DNA of 59,368 nucleotides, taken from contig CANQCI010000004.1 in the NCBI GenBank assembly GCA_947589675.1, forward strand, positions 1-59,368, in the 5' to 3' direction. Below, one piece after another: positions 8,093 to 17,242 of this stretch; position 1 is the stretch's first letter, and each line of letters begins with the position of its first letter. This DNA comes from an uncultured Bacilli bacterium. Its GTDB lineage: Bacteria > Bacillota_I > Bacilli_A > RF39 > UBA660. The notes below the pieces were generated by a model, which made no database searches, was not told the DNA's origin, and was given only the letters and a program-made list of their open reading frames with translations. The position numbers and the translations under genes were made by a program.

Positions 8093-9028
8093 ATGGCAGA
8101 TTTTACTTTTATTGATTTATTTGCAGGCATTGGTGGTATTAGAAGACCGTTTCAAAAATTGGGAGGTAAGTGTGTTTTTTCCTCAGAAATAGATAAGTTT
8201 GCTATCAAAACTTATGAAGCGAATTGGCATGAAACTCCGGCGGGAGATATCACTAAAATTGCTGCTCAAGATATACCTAAGTTTGATATATTACTTGCCG
8301 GATTTCCTTGTCAAGCTTTTTCGATAGCTGGTAAACGCAAAGGTTTTGCGGATATTCGGGGAACAATGTTTTTTGAAGTTGAACGAATTTTAGAATATCA
8401 TAAACCTAAATGCTTTTTATTAGAAAATGTTAAAGGTTTAATTAATCATGATAAGGGAAATACCTTTAAAGTTATGTTAGATATCCTAGAAAATAAATTA
8501 AAATATAAAGTCTATTATCAAATTCTTAATGCTAAAGATTATGGTGTTCCCCAAAATAGAGAAAGAATTATCATTGTAGGATTTAAAAATCATGATGTTA
8601 AATTTGAATATCCGAAACCTTTTAATGAAAAAGTAAAAGTTGGAGATATTTTAGAAAAAAATGTTGATCCTAAATATACAATTTCTGATAAACTTTGGGC
8701 AAGTCATCAAAGAAGAAAAAAAGAACACCAAGCCAAGGGCAATGGTTTTGGTTATTCGCTATTTACTGAGGATTCTCCTTATACCAGTACTATATCTGCT
8801 CGATATTACAAAGATGGTTCGGAAATATTAATAGCCCAAAAAAATAAGAATCCCCGAAAGCTTACGCCTAGGGAAGCTGCTCGTCTTCAAGGATTTCCCG
8901 ATGATTTTCAATTGGTTGTAAGTGATATGCAATTATATAAGCAGTTTGGTAATTCTGTACCAACGAAAATGATTGAAGCAGTTGCTAATAATATATATAA
9001 AGCTTTAAAAGAAAGTGAGGAAATATAA
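8093..9028 (+). CDS. DNA (cytosine-5-)-methyltransferase (type II modification enzyme)
   Basis: 312 residues with all core C5-methyltransferase motifs: I (DLFAGIGGIRRPF, SAM binding), IV (GFPCQAFSIAG with the catalytic Cys), VI (ENVKGL), VIII (QNRERI), and X (QFGNSVPTKMIEAVANNI) at the C-terminus. The region of about residues 185-255 should be the target recognition domain; the target site cannot be read from sequence. A strong GGAGG sits 5 bp before ATG 8093. The next gene begins directly after the stop and is probably the cognate endonuclease, which the methyltransferase would protect against. Confidence 0.95.
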   Translation: MADFTFIDLFAGIGGIRRPFQKLGGKCVFSSEIDKFAIKTYEANWHETPAGDITKIAAQDIPKFDILLAGFPCQAFSIAGKRKGFADIRGTMFFEVERILEYHKPKCFLLENVKGLINHDKGNTFKVMLDILENKLKYKVYYQILNAKDYGVPQNRERIIIVGFKNHDVKFEYPKPFNEKVKVGDILEKNVDPKYTISDKLWASHQRRKKEHQAKGNGFGYSLFTEDSPYTSTISARYYKDGSEILIAQKNKNPRKLTPREAARLQGFPDDFQLVVSDMQLYKQFGNSVPTKMIEAVANNIYKALKESEEI

Positions 9029-10048
9029 ATGAATTTAAGCATTGAGAAATATAGAAATAATTTATTATTTTATACTATTTTAAAAAATATTATAAAGTGT
9101 AAATTAACTGAAAATAAATTAATGGAATTAGAAAATCATATTAAAGAAAATCTTGATTTAGGTTTTCCTAAATTACTTGAATATTTAAAAATGCAAGTAG
9201 TAAAGGAAAATGTTAAAACTTATGAAGACTATTTAACTTTAATTAATTTATGTGATGAAGTTAATTATAATATGTGGTGTGATTTAACTATTTTATCAAT
9301 TGAACTTCTTACGTGTAAAAATCTTATTTTAGAAGAAACGAAAAATTATGTTAAAGTTCAATATAATGAGGACATTGCCAATATAAAAGATAAATTAAGT
9401 TTTACATATGATTTAACTAATTTAGAATATCCCTATGGGCAAAGAGTCGTAAATGCCTTACTTGTATATGCTTTAACAGATCGAAATCGCCAAAAAGAAT
9501 TTATATTAGAAACTAGTGGGAAAGTCATTAAAAATTTAGACAATTTAATTGATGATATAACGCAAAAATATAAGATTAATGTTAATAATATATTCATGAT
9601 AATTATGGATGAATCTATTAATCAAAGTATTATATCGACAGCTGGTTCATCTTATGAATCAAGAGTTGAAAGCGTTTTATTAAGTATTTCTGATAATGTT
9701 AATTTTCATGTTCATGATAAGAATATTACTTCCGTTGAATATGATTATACTTTTGTTTTAGAGGGAAAATTATTTGGGGTAAATGTCAAAAGAACGTTAA
9801 GAGAAAGATATAAACAAAATTTTGAAGATGTAGATAAGTTATCAGTTGAGGCGATGTTTTTAGTTACTTTAGGTATTGATTTAAATGAAGAAAAATTAAA
9901 TAATATTATGCAAAGACATGGTTATTTTGTAGTAGTATCTCAAGAAGTTTATGATTCTTATACATATTTTCGTAAAAATAAAAGGGTCATTTCTTCAAAG
10001 AATTTTAATGGGGAATATTTAAAAAAGATGTTTTCTCAATTTATTTAA
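9029..10048 (+). CDS. Probable type II restriction endonuclease, cognate to the C5-methyltransferase
   Basis: 339 residues; starts at the base after the methyltransferase stop, with its ribosome site GTGAGGAAAT inside that gene. The C-terminal third carries a PD-(D/E)XK-like core: SSYESRVESVLLSI, then VEYDYTFVLEGKLFGVNVKR followed by TLRERYKQ. The D...K spacing and the K(x)TLRERxxQ ending recall the EcoRII-C type endonuclease fold. The N-terminal 200 residues show no motif and may recognise DNA. Assignment rests on the gene order plus this motif; it could instead be a non-enzymatic control protein, but that seems unlikely. Confidence 0.75.
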   Translation: MNLSIEKYRNNLLFYTILKNIIKCKLTENKLMELENHIKENLDLGFPKLLEYLKMQVVKENVKTYEDYLTLINLCDEVNYNMWCDLTILSIELLTCKNLILEETKNYVKVQYNEDIANIKDKLSFTYDLTNLEYPYGQRVVNALLVYALTDRNRQKEFILETSGKVIKNLDNLIDDITQKYKINVNNIFMIIMDESINQSIISTAGSSYESRVESVLLSISDNVNFHVHDKNITSVEYDYTFVLEGKLFGVNVKRTLRERYKQNFEDVDKLSVEAMFLVTLGIDLNEEKLNNIMQRHGYFVVVSQEVYDSYTYFRKNKRVISSKNFNGEYLKKMFSQFI

Positions 10049-10051
10049 TGG

Positions 10052-10070
10052 GAGTTTTTTAACTCTTTTT
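10052..10070 (+). terminator. Short terminator after the restriction-modification operon
   Basis: GAGTT pairs with AACTC around TTTT, followed by five T. The stem is only 5 bp. Confidence 0.5.
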
Positions 10071-10072
10071 TA

Positions 10073-10112
10073 TTGACTTATCTGTATATACTATATATAA
10101 TAGATATATACA
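10073..10112 (+). promoter_or_regulatory. Sigma-A promoter with overlapping GntR/YtrA-type operator
   Basis: TTGACT and TATAAT are separated by 17 bp, a near-consensus promoter. The -10 box is framed by an inverted repeat, TGTATATA at 10083-10090 and TATATACA at 10105-10112. The next gene encodes a YtrA-type GntR regulator, so this dyad is the likely autoregulatory operator. Confidence 0.75.
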
Positions 10113-10124
10113 AAGAGGATTGTT

Positions 10125-10502
10125 ATGGAAATAATTATAAGTAATTCAAGTGGGGTTCCTATTTATGAACAGATAAAGGAACAAATCAAAGAAAAAATAA
10201 TAGCTAATGAATTAAAGGAAAATGAACTGTTACCCTCCATTAGAACTTTAGCTAAAGACTTAAGGTGTAGTGTTATCACAACCAAAAATGCCTATGAAGA
10301 GTTAGTTAAAGAAGGGTATGTTAAAACGATTCCAGCTAAGGGATTTTATGTTGCCAAAATTAATAAAGACATCATCAGAGAAGAACAATTAAATAAAATT
10401 GAAGAATTACTTAGTGAAGCTATTCATTTAGCTAAAGCAAGTAATGTTTCGAGGGCTGTGTTAAATGAAATGATAGATATCTTAGAAAGTGAGGAAAAAT
10501 AA
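10125..10502 (+). CDS. GntR-family transcriptional regulator, YtrA subfamily
   Basis: 125 residues: an N-terminal winged helix (GVPIYEQIKEQIKEKIIANE, then LPSIRTLAKDLRCSVITTKNAYEELVKEGYVK) and a short helical C-terminal dimerisation part of about 50 residues, the length typical of YtrA-type GntR proteins. These repress adjacent ABC exporter operons and often respond to cell-envelope stress. The dyad over its own promoter is the likely binding site. The ABC ATPase gene begins right after the stop codon. Confidence 0.9.
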   Translation: MEIIISNSSGVPIYEQIKEQIKEKIIANELKENELLPSIRTLAKDLRCSVITTKNAYEELVKEGYVKTIPAKGFYVAKINKDIIREEQLNKIEELLSEAIHLAKASNVSRAVLNEMIDILESEEK

Positions 10503-11360
10503 ATGGAAAATAGCTTAGAAATAAAAAAATTAAGTAAGAAATATGATAACTTTGCTTTAGAGAATATTTCTTTTAATTTACCAAAAGGGATGATTATGGG
10601 CTTTATTGGCGAAAATGGGGCGGGGAAAACTACAACTATCAAGACAATATTAAATATAGTTCAAGATTACACGGGCGAAATTAAAATTTTTGGTTTAGAT
10701 AATCGTCAAAATGATAAGAAAATTAAAGAAGATATTGGAGTAGTTTTAGATGATATGTTTTTTCCCGAAATTTTAACGCCCCTTGATATAGATAAAATTA
10801 TGCGGGGGATTTATAAAAATTGGGATTCTTCATTATTTAAAAATTATTTAAATGAATTTAAGCTTCCTAGTAAGAAAATTATCAAGACTTTATCGAAAGG
10901 AATGCATAAAAAACTGGAAATTGCGACCGCTTTAGCTCATCATCCGAAGTTACTAATTTTAGATGAGCCAACTTCGGGTTTAGATCCGGTTGCCCGAGCG
11001 GAGGTAATTGAAATATTCCAACGGTTTATTGAAAATGCTGATTGTTCAATCTTATTTTCCACCCATATTACTACTGACTTAGAACATGTTGCCGATTATA
11101 TAACTTTTATTGATGAAGGAAAAATTCTTTTATCGAAAACAACTGAGGAACTATTAGAACAATATGGAATTGTTAAATGCAATAAAGATGATTTTCAAAA
11201 AATAGATGCTAAAGATTATTTAAAATATAAAAAAACAAAATATGCTTATGAAGTTTTAGTAGAAAATAAAAAAGAATTTACGAAAAAATATAATATTAAG
11301 GTAATTGATAAACTTACTTTAGATGAACTTATGGTTTTAATGATAAAGGGGGAAGAATAA
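10503..11360 (+). CDS. ABC transporter ATP-binding protein (YtrB-like)
   Basis: 285 residues. Walker A GENGAGKTTTI near residues 36-46, a Q-loop region absent of oddities, the signature TLSKGMHKK around residue 133 (a common YtrB-type variant of LSGGQ), Walker B KLLILDEPTSGLDP, and H-loop STHITTDLEHVAD. The C-terminal 70 residues are the variable extension of the CcmA-like drug/antibiotic exporter class. It starts immediately after the regulator's stop and overlaps the permease gene by one base, so the three are translationally coupled. Substrate unknown. Confidence 0.92.
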   Translation: MENSLEIKKLSKKYDNFALENISFNLPKGMIMGFIGENGAGKTTTIKTILNIVQDYTGEIKIFGLDNRQNDKKIKEDIGVVLDDMFFPEILTPLDIDKIMRGIYKNWDSSLFKNYLNEFKLPSKKIIKTLSKGMHKKLEIATALAHHPKLLILDEPTSGLDPVARAEVIEIFQRFIENADCSILFSTHITTDLEHVADYITFIDEGKILLSKTTEELLEQYGIVKCNKDDFQKIDAKDYLKYKKTKYAYEVLVENKKEFTKKYNIKVIDKLTLDELMVLMIKGEE

Positions 11361-11992
11361 TGTTAGGATTTATAAAAAAAGATTTAGCGATGATTAAAAG
11401 TAATTTTAAATTATTAGGAATATTAATTATTATATATACTATCATGGGCTTCCTAGGTAAAATGGATATATCTTTTATCTTACCATTTATGAGTGTTATG
11501 ATAATGATTTCTTCTTTTAGTTATGATAATTATAATAATTGGGATGCCTATGCCATTACTTTTCCTGATGGGCGAAAAAATGGCGTTAAATCCAAATACA
11601 TAACGACGATTTTAATGGTTTTGGTTGTTTCCCTTATTACCCTTATTTTATCTTTTCTTATTTCCTATGTTACGACCAAAAGTATTAATTATGGAGAAAC
11701 TTTAGTAACCATGCTGGGGACAATATTTGGTACGCTTCTCGTTTTAACAATTATGTATCCAATTATTTATAAATTAGGGGTTGAAAAAGCCCGAATGGCG
11801 ATATTTCTGATTGTCTTTGGCATAGTTATCATCGGGGGATTTTTAGTTCAATATATCGATTTATCTGTTATTACTAAATCCCTAGCTTTTTTAGAAAATT
11901 ATCTTGGCTTAATTTTAATTATTATTACCATTTTAATGGTTTATATATCTTATAAAATTGCTCTACATATTGTTATGAAAAAAGAATATTAA
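11360..11992 (+). CDS. ABC-2 type permease subunit
   Basis: 210 residues with six hydrophobic segments, matching the small ABC-2 membrane family found next to YtrA/YtrB-type genes. The cytoplasmic loop NYNNWDAYAITFPDGRKNGVKSKY is typical of these permeases. The start codon overlaps the upstream TAA by one base. It completes a GntR-ATPase-permease operon that ends at a strong terminator. Confidence 0.88.
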   Translation: MLGFIKKDLAMIKSNFKLLGILIIIYTIMGFLGKMDISFILPFMSVMIMISSFSYDNYNNWDAYAITFPDGRKNGVKSKYITTILMVLVVSLITLILSFLISYVTTKSINYGETLVTMLGTIFGTLLVLTIMYPIIYKLGVEKARMAIFLIVFGIVIIGGFLVQYIDLSVITKSLAFLENYLGLILIIITILMVYISYKIALHIVMKKEY

Positions 11993-11999
11993 ATTATAG

Positions 12000-12031
12000 T
12001 CTAAGTTTTAAAAACAAAACTTAGATTTTTT
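12000..12031 (+). terminator. Strong intrinsic terminator after the ABC operon
   Basis: TCTAAGTTTT pairs with AAAACTTAGA around a 6-nt loop, followed by six T. Confidence 0.88.
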
Positions 12032-12114
12032 AATGCTTAAATTGGGAATTTTAAAGGTGTATAAGGCTAGATTTTTTCTAGATATTTTAGTACAATTAAA
12101 AAGGTGATGGACAA

Positions 12115-14679
12115 GTGAAAACTTTGATTTTAGTAGATGGCAATAATTTGATGTTTCGTTCCTATTATGCCACCGCTTATTCGGGAAATATGATGAAAAA
12201 TTCACAAGGCTTTCCAACCAATGCTTTAATTGGTTTTGTTAATATGATTAATAAAATTATCAAAGAGGAAAAGCCTAGTTATATGGCGGTAGCTTTTGAT
12301 GTTGGCAAAAATTTTCGTAAAGAAGAATTTGCTTTTTATAAAGAAGGACGAATTGGGATGCCTGAGGAACTCAAAATGCAAATGCCAGTTGCCCGTGATA
12401 TACTGGATAAAATGGGGATTAAACATTTTGAATTAGAACCATATGAAGCGGATGATATAATTGGAACAATTGTTAAAATGACGGAAGCTGATAAAGATTT
12501 TAAAAGTACAATTGTATCGAGTGATAAGGATTTATTACAACTAATTAGTGATGAAACTAAGGTTAAATTATTAAAACAAAATGATTTTATTTTTTATGAT
12601 CATCAAAAATTTGTGGAAGACTATGGCATCGAACCAATTCGCATGATTGACTTAAAAGCCTTGATGGGGGATGCTTCGGATAATATTCCGGGGGTCAAAG
12701 GAATTGGCGAAAAAACAGCGTTAAAATTATTACAAGAATATGATTCAGTCGAAAACTTATATAATCATTTAGATAATATAACTGGGAAAACTAAAGAAAA
12801 ATTAGAAGTAGATAAAGATAGTGCTTTTATGAGTAAAAAAATAGCGACGATATATAAAGATGTGCCTTTAAATGTTGTTCTTGAAGATTTAGTTTATGAT
12901 AGTGAATATGATAATAAAGAATTAATAGAATTATATAAAGAATTGGAATTTTTCTCACTTTTAAAGAATATGGAAAGAAAGGTACCCAAAAGAAAACTGG
13001 CTTATGAAGTTATTAATAGTGTTGAAGACTTAAATAAATTAGCTTCGGAAATAGCTATTTGTTATGAAGTCGATAATGAAAATTATCATTTAGGTAAAGC
13101 TTTAGGCTTAGGCATAACTGACCAATTTGGATCTTACTATGTGCCCAGTTCTTTAGTTATTCCGTGTCTTGATGCCCTTAAGAATAAAAAAATTTGGACA
13201 TATGATGCCAAGAAAATAATGGTTAATAGTCACATTTTTATTAACTATGAATTTGATTTAATGATTGCTGCTTATTTACTTAATTATACAATTAAAGATG
13301 ATTTAACTTATTTAGCTAATCAATTTGATGAAGGTTTAGAATTTTATGATAATTTACGAAAAATAAAATTTGAAACTAAAACTTTAATTCCCGAGTTAAT
13401 TAAAAGAAGTAATTTTATTTATAATTACAAAGATATTTTCTTAGAAAAGTTAGAGCAAAATGCTTGTTTAGATTTATTTCAAAAAATTGAAATGCCTTTA
13501 GTTTTAGTTTTAGCGGACATGGAAAGCTGTGGTATAAAAGTTGATAAAAATATTCTTTTAGAGATGCAAAAAGATTTAGAAGTTAAAATTAATTTATTAA
13601 CAGAAGAAATTTATAACTTAGCGGGGCTTAAATTTAATATTGGGAGTCCTAGACAACTCGGAGAAGTATTATTTGACCGTTTAGAAATAGCTAAGGGGAA
13701 AAAGAATAAAACAGGTTATAAAACTGATGTTAAAGTTTTAGAAAAATTAATTGATAAACATCCTATAATTCCTAAAATACTTGAATATCGTAATTTAACC
13801 AAACTAAAAAGTACCTACATAGAAGGCTTAGAAAATTATATTTTAAAAGATGGTAAAATACATACAATTTATAAACAAACTTTAACGAGGACAGGAAGAT
13901 TATCTTCAACCGACCCTAATTTACAAAATATCCCAGTTCGGGAGGAATTAGGACGGAAAATAAGAAAAGCCTTTTTGCCTTGTAATGATTGCTTCTTAAG
14001 TGCGGATTATTCTCAAATTGAACTCCGAATTTTAGCTCACTTATCCAAAAGTGTGGGGCTAAAGGATGCTTTTCTCCATGGAGCGGACATCCATACTCGG
14101 GTTGCCAGTGAAATTTATAATGTTGAAGAAGAAAAGGTAACCAAAGCGATGCGGCGGACAGCCAAAGCGGTGATTTTTGGCATTGTCTATGGTATCAGTG
14201 GTTTTGGTTTAGGCGAAAATCTTCATATTGATAAAAAAAGTGCGGATGAATTTATTAAAAGATATTATGATTTATATCCCGAAGTAAAAACTTATACGGA
14301 TAATTCCATTAAAATGGCAAAGGATGAGGGCTATGTTAGTACCTTATTTGGAAGAAGACGGGTGATTGAAGAAATAAATAATCCTAATTATATGATAAGA
14401 CAAATGGGCGAAAGAATGGCGATGAATACGCCAATCCAAGGCACCAGTGCGGATATTATGAAAATGGCAATGATTAATGTTTATAAACGGTTTCAACAAG
14501 AAAATATTACTAGTAAGATATTATTACAAGTTCATGATGAAATAATTGTTGATTGTAAGAATGAAGAACTAGAGAAAATAAAGAAAATAGTCCAAGAAGA
14601 AATGGAAAATGTTTACCAATTAGATGTTCCTTTAAAAGTGGAAATAGATTGTGGAAATGATTGGTATGAAACTAAATAA
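12115..14679 (+). CDS. polA: DNA polymerase I
   Basis: 854 residues. The N-terminal 5'-3' exonuclease domain is intact (ILVDGNNLMFRSYYA, YEADDIIGTI, SSDKDLLQL, GVKGIGEKTALKLL). The middle region lacks the DxE residues of the proofreading exonuclease, so 3'-5' activity is probably absent, as in Bacillus. The polymerase domain has motif A (SADYSQIELRILAHLS), motif B (RRTAKAVIFGIVYGISGFG) and motif C (QVHDEIIVD). The start is GTG, preceded by AAGGTGATGG. It functions in repair and Okazaki fragment processing. In related bacteria mutM directly follows polA; here a repeat array and ATPase gene intervene. Confidence 0.96.
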   Translation: MKTLILVDGNNLMFRSYYATAYSGNMMKNSQGFPTNALIGFVNMINKIIKEEKPSYMAVAFDVGKNFRKEEFAFYKEGRIGMPEELKMQMPVARDILDKMGIKHFELEPYEADDIIGTIVKMTEADKDFKSTIVSSDKDLLQLISDETKVKLLKQNDFIFYDHQKFVEDYGIEPIRMIDLKALMGDASDNIPGVKGIGEKTALKLLQEYDSVENLYNHLDNITGKTKEKLEVDKDSAFMSKKIATIYKDVPLNVVLEDLVYDSEYDNKELIELYKELEFFSLLKNMERKVPKRKLAYEVINSVEDLNKLASEIAICYEVDNENYHLGKALGLGITDQFGSYYVPSSLVIPCLDALKNKKIWTYDAKKIMVNSHIFINYEFDLMIAAYLLNYTIKDDLTYLANQFDEGLEFYDNLRKIKFETKTLIPELIKRSNFIYNYKDIFLEKLEQNACLDLFQKIEMPLVLVLADMESCGIKVDKNILLEMQKDLEVKINLLTEEIYNLAGLKFNIGSPRQLGEVLFDRLEIAKGKKNKTGYKTDVKVLEKLIDKHPIIPKILEYRNLTKLKSTYIEGLENYILKDGKIHTIYKQTLTRTGRLSSTDPNLQNIPVREELGRKIRKAFLPCNDCFLSADYSQIELRILAHLSKSVGLKDAFLHGADIHTRVASEIYNVEEEKVTKAMRRTAKAVIFGIVYGISGFGLGENLHIDKKSADEFIKRYYDLYPEVKTYTDNSIKMAKDEGYVSTLFGRRRVIEEINNPNYMIRQMGERMAMNTPIQGTSADIMKMAMINVYKRFQQENITSKILLQVHDEIIVDCKNEELEKIKKIVQEEMENVYQLDVPLKVEIDCGNDWYETK

Positions 14680-14684
14680 TTAAG

Positions 14685-14816
14685 TTATTCGTGCCAAAAA
14701 GGTGTAATTTTTACAAATTATTCCTATGAAAAAGGTGTAAATTTGCATAATTATTCGTGCCAAAAAGGTGTAATTTTTGTGAATTATTCCTATGAAAAAG
14801 GTGTAAATTGTGATAT
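14685..14816. repeat. Tandem array C: four 33-bp direct repeats upstream of an AAA/DUF4143 ATPase
   Basis: Units start at 14685, 14718, 14751 and 14784, exactly 33 bp apart. All share TTATTC, then a 5-bp block that alternates GTGCC, CTATG, GTGCC, CTATG, then AAAAAGGTGTAA and an AT-rich tail that differs slightly. The alternation implies that a 66-bp pair was duplicated. The array begins 5 bp after the polA stop and ends 20 bp before the ATPase start; a TGATATATT (-10-like) at 14811-14819 overlaps the end of unit 4, so the array covers the promoter region. Confidence 0.95.
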
Positions 14817-14836
14817 ATTAAGGGTAGGTGAGATAG

Positions 14837-16141
14837 ATGCAAAGAAAGATTTATAATGAATTATTAGCTTGGAAAAATGCAGATAGTAATAAACCATTGA
14901 TGGTTTTAGGGGTAAGACAAGCTGGCAAAACCTATATAATAAATGAATTTTGTCAAAAGGAATTTACCAATTATGCTTATGTTAATTTGCTCGAAAATGA
15001 AAATATTGTTAAATTATATGAAAAAAGTATTCCATCAAGTGATAAATATCTTGAATTAAAAGCTTTATTAAATCTTAATTTAGATGCTGAGGATACAGTT
15101 TTATTTATTGATGAAATTCAAGAATCGGAAAGAATAATTGCGGAATTAAAGTATTTTTGTGAGCAACATAATAAAGTAAAAATTATTTGTGCGGGTTCTT
15201 TATTAGGAATAAAGCTAAGAAGAAGTCATTTCTCTTTTCCGGTAGGGAAAGTAAAAATGATAACTTTATATCCCATGGATTTCGAAGAATTTTTAATTGC
15301 TTGTGGTGAATCTATCCTTTTAGATGTTATTAAAGATAGTTTTAATAATAATAAAAATATTTCTTTAGAATTACATACCAAAGCTCTTCATTTATATAAT
15401 GATTATTTAATCACAGGAGGTATGCCTGAGGTTGTTAAAAATTTTATAGATAATAACCGTGATTATGTAAAATGTGATTCTACAATTCTTAGTAATATAG
15501 TTGAATCTTACTTAAATGATATGAATAAATATGTTAAAAGTAATGTTGAAGCCTTAAAAATATCCAGAACTTATCAATCATTACCTAGTCAACTTTCGAA
15601 TAATTCTGCGAAGTTTCAATATGCGAAAATCAGTAAAAATGCGAAAGCTCGGGAATATGAGTCAGCCATCGATTGGTTAATTTCTAGCAACATGGTTTTA
15701 GAAGCTAAGGCGGTGAAAAAGCCTAGTATCCCTTTAGAAGGTTTTGTAGATATAAATTCTTTTAAATTATATTTAAGTGATATAGGTATTTTAAATAGTA
15801 TTTTAAAAATTCAACCCGTGGATATTATTAATGATAGGCTATCTTTATATAAAGGGGTAATTGCGGAAAATTATGTAGCTTGTGAGTTAAAAGCCCATGG
15901 ACATAATTTATATTATTGGAAAAGTGATAATACTGCGGAAATAGATTTTTTAATTCTTACTGATGAGGGAATTATTCCCATCGAAGTTAAAGCTGGAAAT
16001 AATACGAAATCAAAAAGTTTAGCGATTTATATGGAAAAATATAAACCTAAATATGCCATAAGAATAAGTACTAAAGAGTTTGGTTATAATCATGAAACAA
16101 AAATAAAATCTATTCCTTTGTATGCGACATTTTTATTATGA
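14837..16141 (+). CDS. AAA_14/DUF4143 ATPase, subfamily 2 (paired with array C)
   Basis: 434 residues. Walker A GVRQAGKTYIINEF at about 25-38, Walker B LFIDEIQESER near 93-103, sensor IICAGSLLGI, a TLYPMDFEEFL segment characteristic of the family, and a C-terminal DUF4143 with EIDFLI followed by IIPIEVKAG, a nuclease-like D...ExK pattern. Inserted between polA and mutM, genes that are usually adjacent, and equipped with its own repeat array and RBS (AGGGTAGGTGAG). Closest relative in the window is the ATPase at 39.7 kb, which has no array. Molecular role unknown for the family. Confidence 0.88.
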   Translation: MQRKIYNELLAWKNADSNKPLMVLGVRQAGKTYIINEFCQKEFTNYAYVNLLENENIVKLYEKSIPSSDKYLELKALLNLNLDAEDTVLFIDEIQESERIIAELKYFCEQHNKVKIICAGSLLGIKLRRSHFSFPVGKVKMITLYPMDFEEFLIACGESILLDVIKDSFNNNKNISLELHTKALHLYNDYLITGGMPEVVKNFIDNNRDYVKCDSTILSNIVESYLNDMNKYVKSNVEALKISRTYQSLPSQLSNNSAKFQYAKISKNAKAREYESAIDWLISSNMVLEAKAVKKPSIPLEGFVDINSFKLYLSDIGILNSILKIQPVDIINDRLSLYKGVIAENYVACELKAHGHNLYYWKSDNTAEIDFLILTDEGIIPIEVKAGNNTKSKSLAIYMEKYKPKYAIRISTKEFGYNHETKIKSIPLYATFLL

Positions 16142-16153
16142 GGAGGAAAAGTT

Positions 16154-16972
16154 ATGCCAGAAATAGCGGAAGTAGAAACAGTAAGAAATACTTTAAAAAA
16201 GAAAATATTACATAAAAAAATAATTGATATTAATATTATTTATGGAAAAATTATTGAAAATGATTTAGAAGAATTTAAAAAAATATTAATAGGTAAAGAA
16301 TTTATTGATATCAAAAGAAAAGGTAAATGGTTAATGTTTGAATTAGATGATTATTATTTATTAAGTCATTTACGAATGGAAGGAAAATTTTTCTTAAAAA
16401 ATAGTGATGAAGAAATTGCCAAACATGAACATATTATTTTTACCTTTGCGGACAATACCGATTTAAGATATCATGATACCCGAAAATTTGGACGGATGAA
16501 TTTAGTTAAAAAAGAAGATATATTGAAGGTTGAAGCTATTAAAAAACAAGGTTATGAACCATTAAGTAAAGAATTAACTAAAGATTATTTATATAATAAA
16601 ATAAATAATAAACATATTCCTATTAAAACTTTATTACTAGACCAAACGATTATCAGTGGACTTGGCAATATTTATGCTAATGAAGTTTTATTTTATGCCG
16701 GCATCAATCCTAGTCGGCATGGAGTAAGCATCACTTTACTGGAATGTGAAAAAATCATCAAGGCTAGTAATGAGGTCATTAAAAAAGCCATTGAATGTGG
16801 GGGAACAACAATTAAAAGTTATACTTCATCTTTAGGGGTAACTGGACGTTTTCAACAATATTTAGCTGTTCATAAAAGAGAAAATGAACCTTGCATTCAC
16901 TGTGGGACACCAATTAATAAAGTAAAAATTGGTGGGAGAAGTACTTATTTTTGTCCGAAGTGCCAAAAATAA
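16154..16972 (+). CDS. mutM: Formamidopyrimidine-DNA glycosylase
   Basis: 272 residues. The mature N-terminus PEIAEVETV provides the catalytic Pro2 and Glu3 (most homologues have PELPEVETV). GKWLMFEL carries the conserved lysine region, QTIISGLGNIYANEVLF is the helix-two-turn-helix, and the C-terminus has a zinc finger C-x2-C-x16-C-x2-C (CIHCG...FCPKC). It removes oxidised purines such as 8-oxoguanine. The RBS GAGGAGG overlaps the end of the ATPase gene, 12 bp upstream, so it is now downstream of the inserted cassette. Confidence 0.95.
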   Translation: MPEIAEVETVRNTLKKKILHKKIIDINIIYGKIIENDLEEFKKILIGKEFIDIKRKGKWLMFELDDYYLLSHLRMEGKFFLKNSDEEIAKHEHIIFTFADNTDLRYHDTRKFGRMNLVKKEDILKVEAIKKQGYEPLSKELTKDYLYNKINNKHIPIKTLLLDQTIISGLGNIYANEVLFYAGINPSRHGVSITLLECEKIIKASNEVIKKAIECGGTTIKSYTSSLGVTGRFQQYLAVHKRENEPCIHCGTPINKVKIGGRSTYFCPKCQK

Positions 16973-16987
16973 AAGAAAGGATTAGTT

Positions 16988-17242
16988 ATGAAGAAGAAAA
17001 AGTATGAAGAAATAGTAAATGTTGAAGTAGAGTTAGATATTGAAGCATTACCAACAACTTTAAGAAATTATGTTAAGGAAATTGAAAATTATGCTAAAGA
17101 GGGCGACTGGTCAATGGTCTATGGCTCAATTGATGGGGTATGTAACATGGCAAAAAATGCGTATGCTCATCGTCGCATTTCCAAAAGTGTATGGGATGCA
17201 ATAGAGTTACGTTATAATGGGGAAAGATATGAAGATGATTGA
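16988..17242 (+). CDS. Small protein paired with the HipA-like kinase, putative antitoxin
   Basis: 84 residues, acidic, no recognised DNA-binding motif; the sequence KEIENYAKEGDWSMVYGSID and KSVWDAIELRYN looks helical. Its stop overlaps the start of the HipA-like gene (ATGATTGA), so the two are translationally coupled. Position and size suggest the antitoxin or partner of a kinase module. It follows mutM by 15 bp with a good RBS (AAGAAAGGA). The function is inferred from the context only. Confidence 0.6.
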   Translation: MKKKKYEEIVNVEVELDIEALPTTLRNYVKEIENYAKEGDWSMVYGSIDGVCNMAKNAYAHRRISKSVWDAIELRYNGERYEDD

